Notes under the pieces: model-generated
Database searches by the model: none
Told to the model about the DNA's origin: nothing
What the model saw: only the letters and a program-made list of their open reading frames with translations
Program-made: the position numbers and the translations under genes
Part shown: positions 42,540-64,000 of the stretch, in pieces
Layout: each line of letters opens with the position of its first letter
Numbering within the stretch: the first letter of the stretch is position 1
Source of the DNA: Oncomelania hupensis
Taxonomy: Eukaryota > Mollusca > Gastropoda > Littorinimorpha > Pomatiopsidae
Length of the DNA stretch: 64,000 bases
NCBI GenBank assembly: GCA_036898135.1
Contig: CM072523.1
Coordinates: 28,890,649 to 28,954,648, forward strand
Direction: 5' to 3'

Positions 42540-44720
42540 AGGACGATCTTCCAAAACAAGTTGTAAGAGAGAAGAGTAACATCCCTCACAAAACATCGCG
42601 TCAACGAGCAAGTCAACCTTGGATCTCCCCAGAATTACGTAGGCTCATCAAGAAGAGGGACAGGAAATACAAGCTGTGGAGAAAATTCGGCACGCACGAC
42701 CTACGCACCGAATTCCTGTACCTGAGGCGTGACGTCCAGCGCAAATTGCGGCAAGCCTACTGGGAATACGTTGGCGGACTCTTTGTACCAACATCCACAG
42801 AGACTGACACTGCCCCATCCGCCAAGCGCTTTCGGACCTACATGAAACACCAAAGGGCAACCTCCACTGGCATACCAGCACTGAAACAAAGCGGTCAGCT
42901 CATCACGGACCCCAAGGAGAAAGCAAAACTCCTAAACAACCAGTTCTACAAAGCTTTCAGCGCCGGTGATACCTACAGCTTCGAAGAGTTCAAGGACAAG
43001 TGCCAAATGCCAAACTCAAGAGACGACTACCCAGAAATGGACAAGATCACTGTGTCCGAAGTAGGGGTGCTGAAACTCTTGACGTCACTCAACCCGTATA
43101 AGGCCCCAGGACCAGATGGGATATCACATCGAGTGCTAAAAGAGCTGGCTCCTGAGATCGCGCCCATACTAACGCGGATCTATTCTACATCCCTTGAATC
43201 AAGCACCGTCCCACTGGAATGGAAGACTGCCAACGTTGCCCCTGTCTTCAAAAAGGGACAACAATACGATCCTGGCAACTACCGCCCAATCTCCCTCACT
43301 AGTGTCCCTTGTAAAGTGTTGAACACATCCTGGTCAGCTCCATCATGACACACCTGGAGTCCAACAGCATCCTCACCCCACAGCAGCATGGCTTCCGCAG
43401 AGGCAGGTCCTGCGAGTCGCAGCTGCTTGAATTCACAGAGGAGCTGTCAGACAACATGGAGCGCGGCCTGCCCACTGACGTCGTAGTGATGGACTTTGCG
43501 AAGGCTTTCGACAAAGTGAACCACAGCCTACTAGTGCACAAGCTGGACCACTATGGTGTCAGGGGCAGACGAACACATGGATAGCAAACTTTCTGGAAGG
43601 ACGTACCCAATCCGTTGTCGTTGAGGGAGCCCGGTCTGACCCAGTATGTATGTGTGAAGTCCGGAGTACCTCAAGGCAGCGTCCTTGGCCCTTGTCTGTT
43701 CCTCGTATACATCAACGATCTACCAGACAGGGTTGCCTCTACCTCCAGACTGTTCGCGGACGACACCATGCTCTACCGCGCCAGAGCGAATGACCACGAC
43801 CAACAAATCCTCCAGGCCGACCTTGCTGCCTTGGAGAAGTGGGAGGAAGCCTGGAATATGGAGTTCCATCCCAGCAAGTGTGTCATCCTCAACATCGCCA
43901 GAAGGATGGCTGACCAAGCAACCCAATACACCTTGCATGGCCTCACCCTCCAAAACGTTACCTCCACCAAGTACCTGGGTGTCACCATATAGGCCAATGG
44001 CAAGTGGGATGAGCACATCCAAAGGGTCACCAGCAAAGCAAACTCCGTGCTTGGCTTTGTGCGGAGGACCTGAAAACCCGCCAACGTCAAGTAAAGGAAC
44101 TAGCGTTCAAAGCCCTGGTGCGCCCCCCACCTCGAATATGCCTCAACCGTATGGGACCCTTCTCAGCAGAACCTGACAGATGACCTGGAAGCAGTCCAAC
44201 GACGAGCAGCCCGCTTTGTCATGAATGACTACAAGGCGACCTCCAGTGTGTCAGCAATGCTTGAGCAGCTGAAATGGCCCTCCTTCAAAAACGCCGAACA
44301 ATAGCCCGACTATCCACTTTCTTCAAAATCCACCACAAAACCATCCAAGTCAGATGCTCCCACCTGAAACCACTGCCATCCAGATCCCGGCGTGGCCACA
44401 GCCTACAGTACACCCGCATCCCCTGCCGTACAGACCACCGCCAGTCAGCCTTCTTCCCCCGGACTGTCCGCGACTGGAACCTCCTGCCCGCTGAGGTGGT
44501 GCAGGCACCGTCAGTCAGCGCCTTTATTACAAGGGCGCTGGCGGTGCTGTAGCCCACACCTCCACAATCCCATGCACCTCCCCCCTCTCCCCTCTCTTAC
44601 CCAACAGCCCTGCCCCTTATCAAACCGTTTCTTACCCCCAGTGACAATATATCGCCCTATTGCGACAATAGTGAACATTATTGATCGTGGTCGGCAAATG
44701 GAAGAAGAAGAAGAAGAAGA
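42540..44720 (+). pseudogene. Jockey/CR1-type non-LTR retrotransposon ORF2 remnant
   Basis: Recognisable RT in several frames: LRRLIKKRDRKYKLWRKFG (linker), LTSLNPYKAPGPDGIS, PGNYRPISLTSV, HGFRRGRSCESQLLEF, VVMDFAKAFDKVNH, SGVPQGSVLGPCLFLVYIND and LFADDTMLY (FADD near 43756). Then come a thumb region and a C-terminal RRLARF-type segment with stops at about 43990, 44070 and 44300. It ends in (GAA)n at about 44702-44718. At least four frame breaks make it inactive. The endonuclease is absent. Confidence 0.88.
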
Positions 44721-44989
44721 CTAACAGCTAGGGTCAGGACGAGGAATCTCTTATTACTGTACTACAGGTTCAAAGACCACGTGCTGGGGGCCAATTAAAG
44801 GCGAGCTACACTGTATTCGTGGATTTCGGCTGTGGCCAACGGCCTGGAGAGGACTGGGCCCTGCCAGGTCTTTCTTGCCCAAGATACACTGCATGATAAA
44901 TAGAATCATTCACTCCATACCGGATCGATCGTCGCCTGGGTCACCAAGGACCGCGCCTTCCGTTGGCCAACAGGACGGAGGTGATAAGT

Positions 44990-45590
44990 GTGCTACTGAT
45001 GGACAACTTAGCAAGATCGATCCGCACGAGAAACAACATCGTCATAGGAACCTGGTATGTCAGGACCCTAACTGGCTAGAGGGACTGGCCACAAGCTTTA
45101 TTTCAGCGGGAGAGATGACAGGCTCGAACACGGCTTTGGATTCTTGGTCCACAAGGACATTCTATAGCCACTGTCATGGGTTGCCGCCCAGTCTCCAGTA
45201 GACTCATTACCATCCGTCTGAGAACAGCCCCTTTCAACATCACCATCATCCAGGCCTATGCCCCAACATCAGACTATGACGACAGTGAAGTGGAGAATTT
45301 TTATGAACATGTAGGCTACAGGCTGTCCTTGACCAAGTGCCGATCGAAGGACATAGTCATAGGGCAAGGCGACTGGAATGCCAAGGTGCCAAGATGCGCA
45401 CCACAACTGGGGAGACAAATGTGGACCCCACTGCAAAATCGAGACAAATGGCAGGGGTCAGAGACTCTCAGAGTTTGCCAGATAAGCCTACAACAATCTG
45501 ATACTGGCAAACACGCTTGGTCTCCACAAAAAAATCCAGACGATGGACATTGTAATGTTTGGAGTACTGTTGGTGGTGCGTGAATCGTGT
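44990..45590 (+). pseudogene. LINE endonuclease domain remnant
   Basis: Frames read MDNLARSIRTRNNIVIGTW, then CRPVSSRLITIRLRTAPFNI, IIQAYAPTSDYDDSEVENFY and DIVIGQGDWNAKV. QAYAPTS and GDWNAKVG are typical of apurinic-type LINE endonucleases. Stops and frameshifts break it. Confidence 0.8.
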
Positions 45591-46027
45591 CAAGCATACA
45601 AAGAGTGAACAACATAGATTGATGAGTTCAGACTGATTTTGTATTCATACAGAAATATCGGTTGATGATGATCGCCATGCTCTTCCAAAAAAGGTAGACT
45701 TCAAGAGTGTGAACATTACCGCACTATCAGCCATCTCAGCAAGGTCCTCCTGAAAGTAATACTCTACAGGTTGAAACCCCAAGCTTAACAAATAATAGCT
45801 GAAGAACAAGCAGGATTCAGGGCATGGCGAGGTACCACTGAACAGATTTTTATCTTCCGAATAATATGCGAGAAATACCTACAGCATCAACAACATCTAT
45901 ATATGTTCGTAGACTTCAAAAAGGCGTTTGACCGAGTCTGGCATGCAGCTCTGTGGGCAACCATGACAGTGTATAACATCAACCCTAAAATTATTGGAGT
46001 CATCAAAAGCCTGTATGACAAGACTAC

Positions 46028-46630
46028 TGTTACACTCGTTTGTTGTTTTTCTATCAGTAGTTGATTCAGCCCCAATGCTGAAATCCTCCTAATAAGTGTA
46101 ACTCGGATTCGTTTATCCACGCAACCCATTCAATCAGCAACAAGGCACGGAGTCGTCGTATGAAGTTTCCCAACTTTATTCAGCGTACATCAGCAACTGC
46201 ATACAATCGTTCTATAACTTTTCACTTTCTCAACTTTCAACAACACTCCCAACTTTTCACAGTGCATCGATTATATAGTTTTTCTCTAACCTCGAGATAA
46301 TGTCAGAATGTTCCCGAGTGACGCGTTACAACCAACCAACTAAACTTCGTCATCACTGTATTATGTCACATCTTTCTTCACAGTCCAAGAATTTTCTCAA
46401 ATATCTACACCTATCGCGAAGCTTCTATCGACAGTAAACAAGCAAATCTAGAGAATTCTCCAATGATATCGACTAACAAAAATTATCAACGTTATACAAA
46501 GCTTCTCCTAACAACGCAAAATCAAATCAAAGGTAAATACACTCTGTTATTGAATGCTTTGCGAAACAAAACGATATCAGATCTATCGTGCGCGTCACAC
46601 ACGAACTATCGTGCTCGTTTCAACGTAACA
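46028..46630 (-). mobile_element. Solo LTR, 603 bp, with 5-bp target duplication
   Basis: Termini TGTTAC and GTAACA, flanked by ACTAC at 46023-46027 and 46631-46635. The surrounding LINE sequence rejoins exactly across it. Minus-strand TATATAA (about 46270) and AATAAA (about 46170) suggest the LTR points to the minus strand. It is unlike the 1073-bp LTR at 4827. Confidence 0.9.
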
Positions 46631-47022
46631 ACTACCAATGCAGTCCTCCATAACAGCGCCATCGGGAACTAATTCAGAACAACAATCGGTGTGCGTCAAG
46701 GATGCCTACTCTCTCCAACGCTCTTAGAGCGCACCATGCCAGATGCCCCTGGAAGATCACGAAGGCACAGTCAGCATATGGGGTAGAGCAATCTCAGCCT
46801 TCGTTTTGCGGATGACATTGATGGATTGGCTGAAGAGGAACAAGAACTTGAACAGCTGGTACAGAGGCTTGACACCACCTCCAGAGCCTATGGAATAGAC
46901 AAAAGTGCAGAGAAGACCAAAATGATGACCAAGAACATTAATGGCATCAACGTGGACATCAAAGTCCAAGGACCAATGCCTCACAGTGCATAGCTTCAAA
47001 TATTTAGGAGCCATTGTATCAG

Positions 47023-47461
47023 GGAGGCACGGTGGCCTAATGGTAGAGCTTTGGCTTGCGGATCTGACGGTCCCGGGTTCGAGCCCAGGCCGGGGCATTG
47101 TGTTGTGTCCTTGGGAAAGACACTTTACTCCCGTTTCCTACTCCTTCGGATGAGAGTATAAACCGAGGTCTAGTCTGTGTCGCATACATTCCATCATAAC
47201 GGACTTTAAAGATCCTGACGCTCATGTCCTAGACGGGTGAGTGCCGGTGACAAGAACACACCCATGCACCTATGTCCTTCTCCCCCATCCCTAGCTGTCC
47301 AGGATTGTGCTAGGTTGTCTGGAGCGTTATTACAATGCGCCCAAAGGCTGCAAGTTGGCGCCTCGGGCGGCCTGAGTTAGATCCTGTATCGGTCAGCGCT
47401 TTGAGCAGCTCTTGAGCTGGGAAAACGCTATATAAGAACGATTAAATAAATAACTAAATAA
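47023..47461 (+). mobile_element. Complete tRNA-derived SINE, 439 bp, 5-bp duplication
   Basis: The head has GGTGGCCTAATGGTAGAGC (A box) and GGGTTCGAGCCC (B box). A long body follows, then a conserved 3' domain with CCTGTATCGGTCAGCGC and AACGCTATATAAGAACG, and an (AAATA)-type tail. ATCAG flanks it at 47018-47022 and 47462-47466, and the LINE host reads on across it. Confidence 0.9.
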
Positions 47462-48027
47462 ATCAGACAATGGGTCCCGACAGGAAGTCCTCTCCAGGAT
47501 CGCACAAACAACTGCTGCCCTGGCAAGGTTGAAGTCTATTTGGAAAGACAAGACCATCAGTCTACATTCCAAGGTTAGGCTGCTGCGCTCCCTTGTCATC
47601 TCCATCTTCCAATACGCTTGCGAATCATGGACCTTCACAGCAGATCTACAACGAAGAATATAAAGCATGGAGATGATGTGCTACAGAAGACTTATGGGTA
47701 TTTCCTATACCCAACACATCACCAACGACGAAGTCCGACAAACCATCACACAAGCCATTGGACAACACGATGACATGCTCACAGTGGTGAAAAAACGGAA
47801 ACTCCGATGGTATGGCCAAGTCACCAGATCATCAGGTCTTGCAAAGACCATCATGCAAGGCACAGTGCAAGAGGTGGGAGGAAAAAATTCGAGAATGGAC
47901 TGGCTTGACACTGAGCGAAGTCATCAGGGTTGCCGTGGACAGAGAAAGATGGAGTACGCTCGTTAAACGATCATTCTGTGGTGCCCCAACGACCTCCTAG
48001 TTACCGGATAGGATAGGATAGGATGAT

Positions 48028-49090
<1,063 letters not shown>

Positions 49091-49790
49091 TCAACAGGCC
49101 CGTACCATGGATTCTTCAATATAGTTTGTACTTCCATGGTTCGTAACTTTCAAAACGTGGTCCGGCCATAGGGAGATCGGGTTGGAAAAGGGGTGGAGAG
49201 GGGGGGGGAGTTATGATGTTGAAGGGGGTGATTTAAAGAAGAACGTTTAAAAAAAGAGTTTGGTAAAAGACATGATTTTACCTGACACACACTTTCTTTT
49301 AGCGTGTTCTTTCAAAACTATACAATCTCCATAAATAATCCAAAAATCGGACATTTTGATCACTGTGGGTTGCTATGGGCCTAGGCGTCGCCGCCATTAT
49401 TGGACCATGCCGACATATTAGGCCTTGATTCAGGCATCGATGATTTCCAGAAGAAGAAAAAAAACAACATCATTATGCATACAGGCAATACTCAAATATT
49501 AATCTTACATCCATTTTCAAACAATTGTTTTTTTTTCCAAAGACGAAAGTGTTCCCGAAATTGATTTGTCAGACTGTCGTAACAGTATTTTACCGTTTAC
49601 GCCAGTGTTCTAATACGTGTAGTCGTGCGAGAACACGTGAACGAATGAAACAGACAGAAAGAAAAGGGAAGGAGGGTGGAGGAGAAAGAAGGGGGGCGGG
49701 TGGAGGGGTTGGAGGAGGAGGAAGGTGGGGTGGGATGGAACTTACCGAAAAAGTGGTCCGGCCAGGGACGGTGTGGTCGGTATATGCCCT

Positions 49791-49840
<50 letters not shown>

Positions 49841-49894
49841 TCTCTATTTATTATGTACAAATACACCAATACACCCAGCAAACACTAGGTCCCT
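49091..49894. other. Intergenic, low-complexity
   Basis: No gene seen; a purine-rich GGAGGAGG stretch lies at about 49660-49740 and (CT)n at 49793-49846. Confidence 0.6.
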
Positions 49895-50068
49895 TATCCC
49901 ACATCCCCGGTCGCCTAGGAGTGTGCTCAGGGGTCTGGGAGTCAGCCAGTCGTCAAAGCCTGCAATTGGGCACCTAGGGTAGTTTGACTTAGATCCTGTA
50001 TCAGCCAGTTCGCATTGAGCAGGTCTTGTGCTGGAAAAGCGCTATAGAAAACGATTAAAAAAATTATG
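49895..50068 (+). repeat. SINE 3' domain, truncated copy
   Basis: Carries TAGATCCTGTATCAGCCAG and GAAAAGCGCTATAGAAAACG, matching the 3' part of the SINE at 47023. Confidence 0.8.
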
Positions 50069-50256
50069 TAGTCAATTTAACAATTAAAAACAAACGTTAT
50101 ACTTTGCCGTCATCTATAATTATAGTGATATCATCAAATAGCTGCAGTTTGAGTGCGATTAAAAAGCAACCGCTCGTGTACCCGTACAGTAAAATGTATT
50201 TATTGTTATTTTTATTATTTTTTTTAAAAATTATTATTTTTTTTTATTATTATTAT

Positions 50257-50348
<92 letters not shown>

Positions 50349-50850
50349 TTTAGGTTGCCATTCAAAGTTGATGTCCACATTTCTGTCAATCCATCCTTCA
50401 ACTATATTATAAGACGCCAGCAACAACTCAGTTCTACAGAATCTTCACAAAGATAAAGGTGGCAGTCTACGGCAAGAAGAAGAACTCTATTGTGACGTGT
50501 ATTAAGAGTCTTTCTTCGTGTCGTTTGTGTTTTCTATGTTAGTATCAACGAACGACAAAAAGAGCCTTAATTCCTACATTAATGAGCATTTTCCAGCTCA
50601 AAGCTACAACTCCAAGCGACGAGATTGAAACTGAAATCCTGCAAACAAACTAAATTGCTGACGTACATCTGGATCGAACCCGCATCATCTAAGACACACA
50701 CTTGCAGTCAACATTGTTTAACGTTACGTTACGCCATACACTGATACCCGAAATGTAATTCAAATGACAACATTTCAGGTTTAAACCTCACGGCAGCCTT
50801 CACTCTTAATCGTCTTCTTTACAGGACACACAGATAGAAACAGACACACA

Positions 50851-50924
<74 letters not shown>

Positions 50925-51878
50925 CTCTCTCTCCCTCTTCCCCTCTCTCTTACTCCTCCCCTCCCTCCCTACCATCGCACATTGACGAAACGTTCATGTC
51001 TGTCAATGTGAAAAATGAATTAGTGGCAAAACGTCGCCGTTGTACTTACGTTTGAACACAACAACGCTGCATATTCAGAAAACGACTCTTACTCTCTTTC
51101 TACACCTCTCACCCCCACTTCCACCACCCCTCTCTCCTCCTTCCCTCGCACTAGCAAACCCACAACATAAATCTTGTGTAGGCTTAGCTAGCTACGCATT
51201 CACGGAAAACTTGTGATTGAAAGTATGGAGCATTATAATTTTCTGGCTCCTTTTCCTTCAAACTTTAAAAAGGTCACGGTGCTCCTCGTAACTTTTCGGT
51301 CGCTGGGGAGAGATGCGTTTGAGACCCCTCTTTTGTCTAGGCCAGCTTAATGAGGCTGGAGCCCCTCTCCTCTCCCTCGCTGCTTTACCTTTTCCGGTTC
51401 TAAGCAGAGCCAGGTAGCCATGTACAGCTGGTTGGACTGCAGCGTGTTGTGGGCTTATTTTATTATTTCTGTCGTTCGATGGTTGCCTTCCAAGCATGGC
51501 CACCCATCCAAGTATTAACCCGTACCGACGTTGTTTGACATGAAACATTGATAGCGTGTGCCAAGATCACTGCGCTACAGTACCATCCAATGCAAACTTT
51601 ACTATGCGTACACAAAATATAGACGAATCCAGTAACATATGTAGGTAATCCAGTAACATATGTAGGTAACGTGCATGCCTTCATTCAGTTGCTCTTATCA
51701 TGACCGGGCATTTTCAAATGTATTTCTTCGAAGGCTATAGTTCCGAGTCTAATATAGTAGATCAAATAGTGATACATATGATATTTAATATTAATAATCT
51801 AATTGCAGCATAAGTGTAAGACAAGTGCATATACTTTTTTTTTCTTTCAAAACAAATAACGAAATAAACGAACTGTAA
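50069..51878. other. Intergenic sequence downstream of the TNF-like gene
   Basis: Contains (GTA)n at 50256-50348 and (CT)n at 50854-50935. A GGGTTCGATCC-type box on the minus strand near 50672-50683 may be a tRNA-like trace. No gene recognised. Confidence 0.5.
51459..51464 (-). promoter_or_regulatory. Candidate polyadenylation signal of the TNF-like gene
   Basis: AATAAA on the minus strand, 415 bp beyond the TNF-like stop. Weak evidence. Confidence 0.25.
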
Positions 51879-60579
<8,701 letters not shown>

Positions 60580-61655
60580 CCTCCAAGACTGTGATCCCAA
60601 CTTACATAAATGTGATACTCTTTTTTTGTTCTTTCTTCTTCTTCTTCTTCTTCTTCTTCTTCTTCTTCTTCTTCTTCTTCTTCTTCTTCTTCTTCTTCTT
60701 CTTCAATATTTTTCCCCTCTAAGTTATCGTTGCCGCAATGTTTCTCCCAGTCGTCGTCTTCTCTGCAGCTTCTCACTCTTCTTGTTTTGTCACGATTTTC
60801 GTCTTCTTCCTTGCCTACTTCTCGTCAGTGTGAAGAGGTCTAGTCTTCATTGCGTGTCACATTCAGGCTCAAGTTTTAAACACTGAAACACACAAAGTAC
60901 AGAAATCAAAACAGATCGGTCATATCTTATCCTGTCGTTCTTCTTAAGGGTCTCGTTGCCGCGAACGAGACAGTGAACACTGCTGGAGAACCCATTCACT
61001 GCTTATACGAATAAAGTCATTCAGGACTAGGTATGGTCGCCATCGTCCTCTTGATGGGTTTTATAGGTAGAAAATAGTTAACCGATCAACTCTTAAGTTC
61101 AGAACATAAAATTACCTATTTAACAGTCAAAACTTAGGCACAATAATTGTTTTTTTAATTGGCATCCCACCCACAAACCCGCGAAGCTTATATATGCGCC
61201 AAACAGGACATAGACGAAAGGGAGGCAACATTAGCACCTCCCTAAACATACGTAAACAATACAGCAAAGACAACGCGATTGCCTCCCACTCACACTCATT
61301 GTCTCTATTACTCTTTTGAACTCTAACTATCCCAACAAAATTGAGTAAATTTGTTTTCATTTGTACAAATAGCATATTCTCGTAGAAAAGTAAACTACCT
61401 TTGAGAAATGTAAAATGTGTAAGTTCAAACTAGTTATTTTGAATACTGTTCAAGCTAGATTTTATTTTATGATCGCTAGCCAGTTTTTTCTGGCAAGTGC
61501 TTGTACCTTCGTGTATTGCTTCCTTGGCAGCTAAAGGAGTCGAATAAAATCTGATAGTAAACATTCCAGTGTTTGCATAAACAAAGGAAGACATCGAGAT
61601 AAGGGAGAGAGAGAGAAAACGGTTGGCGGGCGGGGTGGGGAAGAGAAAGAGAGAG

Positions 61656-61708
<53 letters not shown>

Positions 61709-61800
61709 TCACAGTCCTCTCTTTTACAGGATTATAGTATTATCCTATATATCATTAGATCCTGTAAACAGTAACCTACACAGGTAAATCGATCTGAATC

Positions 61801-61871
<71 letters not shown>

Positions 61872-64000
61872 ATAAGTAAATAGACAATATATTCAATAAG
61901 GTAAACTGTACAAATGAAAAAATAGCAAGAAGCAATTATATTTTTAACATGAACTGAATATATAAATAGATTCATAAACAAGTAACAGATAAATAGATAA
62001 ATTAGTAAATTTCCAAAGAAAATATTTGCATTATCACAAAACATTACTAAAATAAACAAAATACAAAATTAAAAGTGAAAGTGCATTGTATTCAGATAAA
62101 TATCAGCATATGTTTTGCTTTAGACAAAGATACCCAAGATCAAGAATTAATCAATCGAACTACTATACTCCACGAAGAAACACACACACACACACAATTA
62201 GAAAGTACATAAAGTATCAAGGAAATCTTACTTAGCGATACCTTTCAGCAACACTCGAATCACTGCCAGTGATTGCCAAACAGGTAGAGAATTAAATAGG
62301 TTCTAAATAATTGTAACGAAAGCAATATCAACAAAAGAGTAAACCGAAAATACAACACTTCTAATTCGTTGAAAAATTATGTAATGTTCCTAAAGGTATA
62401 AATAGGACTATATATACAAAGACAAGTATTAGAATGCCCCAGTTTGAACTCCCTAAAAATAAGCCTATAAATACAGAAACAGTCATGCAACGCCGTGCAA
62501 TAACTCCCAACTTTTGATTCGATGAAAATGTAACTTAAGTCGTTACCTTCGGATTGCAGCACTGCTGGGAAAGATTTGGCACTCATACAATATTTATTTT
62601 TTGTATTGTGCAGACAGAAAACTGCGTGAGGTGGGCCCATAAAGAACTATTTCGGTTATCAAAAAGCACAGCTATCGTTGCCAGTATAACAGCCTGTAGT
62701 GGTCCTGATTCGGCTCTTTGCAAAACCCGCTGGACCTTATCAACAAGGACTAACTAACAGTCTATAGCAAAAGACCCTTGTCATCACAATGATAATACGA
62801 TTTCTGGAAAAATTAGCAGGGTCGATAACTACCTACCGTCTCTTAAGTCGAAGAAGCCGTAACAGAGAGCTAACCCAGCCTATAGGCCTACGAACAACCA
62901 ACTGCACGAATGCATACCATAGTTTACCTGCTGCGAGTTAGTTCCTGTAACACTGCACCTGCAGCTTTCATAAAACAAGCCCGCCTCGCGAGTGATCGAA
63001 GCCCTGCACGAAGTCGATTGGCTGCAAACCGTGCATTGCGCTTGAAATCCCACCGTACTATTTATTCCCTTCTTCCGGATATCGGGATCACCCACGCTAA
63101 CGCGGCCGCTGTCAGCAGTTTTCTAGCTTTTTTTGGTTTTCCTGGTTAAAGGACAACTTTGGAAGACGCTGCCAAGGCGCACCAATAATTTTGAAAATTT
63201 GGACGCAACAAAGCAGGCGATATATTAGCATGGTCATTTGCCGTTTGTAAGTAAAACGATTGCAGCTGAACTCTGTCATCAAGGTAATATATAACAGCGA
63301 GAGATAGCTGTGCTGACAACATGGCCGTTTGATCTCTAGCTTGGCTCAATAGCTGATTAGGCGGCGAGAGTTATTTCACTTTGTCCCCTATCTCTTTTTG
63401 CGGAATATTCAAAAATAACTGAAAACTAGTTTAGGTTTGCGATCAAATTTATCACTCGGCGGTTCACAGAGAAAAAAAAAATTCGTCGATATCTTAAAAG
63501 TAGAATGAACATGGATATTTATTTTTTAAAAATATTAAGTGTTAAAAAAAATTTGGCAAATATATTTGGGAAACGTAATTTTTATTTATTTATAGCCTAG
63601 CTATTTATTTATTTAAATATTATTTACTCCTGTGATTTACCGAAACAGTGTAGTTCATTATTATGATAACAGTTCACATACAACTTATAATTTAACATAT
63701 ATTTACCCAAAACATGACTAATAACCCAGTAATAGAATACTACACTCATCAACATCTGCTACCCAGCTGGCTAATTGCGCTTGCATTATGTCAATTATAC
63801 ACGCCGGAACCTAATTAAAATAAAATATTATTATAAAATCTAACACTAATACTCGGAATGACAAACAAACAAGGGATATATAACCTTCAATATCGCTAAT
63901 AAATATTACGACTCAAAACTCAAGACTCAAGTCTCACATTTTATTTCACTTCAGTAGAACATATTGAAAGTCTTTGGTGGGAGAGTGGGGAGGGAGGATT
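60580..64000. other. Upstream of the TNF-like gene, no gene recognised
   Basis: Contains (CTT)n at about 60632-60703, (GA)n at 61648-61707, (GAT)n at 61801-61871, and a truncated retroposon end at about 62691-62756 (TGGTCCTGATTCGGCTCTTTG..GGACTAACTAAC, plus orientation). The rest is AT-rich, without convincing coding frames or RNA genes. The promoter of the TNF-like gene should be here, but nothing specific is visible. Confidence 0.5.

Larger units (their letters stand above)
44800..48027 (+). mobile_element. Long, fragmented GGATA-tailed LINE copy with nested insertions
   Basis: Pieces in order: endonuclease region (about 44800-45590), RT part (45680-46027), solo LTR, RT part (46631-47022), SINE, and the RT/C-terminal part (47467-48027), ending GGATAGGATAGGATAGGAT. 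It is the only copy in the window that retains the 5' endonuclease. Confidence 0.85.

Noticed and set aside
43685..44176. Second plus-strand frame over the Jockey-type RT
   Set aside because: It overlaps the true RT frame that carries FADD; Pro/Ser-rich composition marks it as a shadow.
62554..63349. Short frames upstream of the TNF-like gene
   Set aside because: No motif, no splice support, and they overlap a retroposon fragment.

Overview
The window looks like nuclear genomic DNA of a protostome animal, most likely a mollusc and perhaps a gastropod. Genes are split by GT-AG introns, introns and spacers are AT-rich and full of microsatellites, and there are many non-LTR retrotransposons, tRNA-derived SINEs and small inverted-repeat elements. 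The species assignment is inference. No prokaryotic feature was seen.

Three host genes can be assembled exon by exon, with splice phases that agree throughout. (1) Plus strand, 3-17498: the C-terminal half of a monocarboxylate-transporter-like MFS protein (SLC16 type). Six exons carry the central loop and TM7-12; the N-terminal half lies upstream of the window. (2) Minus strand, 41092-26742: a complete TMTC4 gene of 16 exons and 743 codons, an ER multi-pass membrane protein with C-terminal TPRs. (3) Minus strand, about 60579-51879: a type II membrane TNF-superfamily ligand with a short cytoplasmic region, one TM segment, a stalk and a TNF homology domain. Its last exon contains a one-base frameshift. 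Genes 1 and 2 converge on a 9.2 kb repeat-filled spacer. Genes 2 and 3 are separated by about 10.8 kb of degenerate LINEs.

Mobile DNA is the dominant theme. A 6 kb Ty3/gypsy-type LTR element (4827 to about 11005) sits in a transporter intron. Its order is gag, protease-like, integrase, RNase H, with the reverse transcriptase core missing; this fits an internally deleted Gmr1-like element in which integrase precedes RT. Many copies of one endonuclease/RT LINE end in GGATA repeats; the best has an intact RT frame and an 11-bp target-site duplication (23672-25696). A roughly 0.58-0.61 kb unclassified retroposon occurs many times and has clean duplications. One truncated copy landed inside the TMTC4 stop codon and rebuilt a stop. 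Other elements are a 603-bp solo LTR with a 5-bp duplication, a complete tRNA-derived SINE, a hAT-like deletion derivative, and a two-copy inverted-repeat family whose interior holds telomere-like TTAGGG repeats.

No operon-like or defence-like system is present. The most novel observations are the rearranged LTR element, the telomere-repeat inverted-repeat family, the stop codon rebuilt by a retroposon, and an 11-residue repeat that runs from the transporter C-terminus into its 3' UTR.
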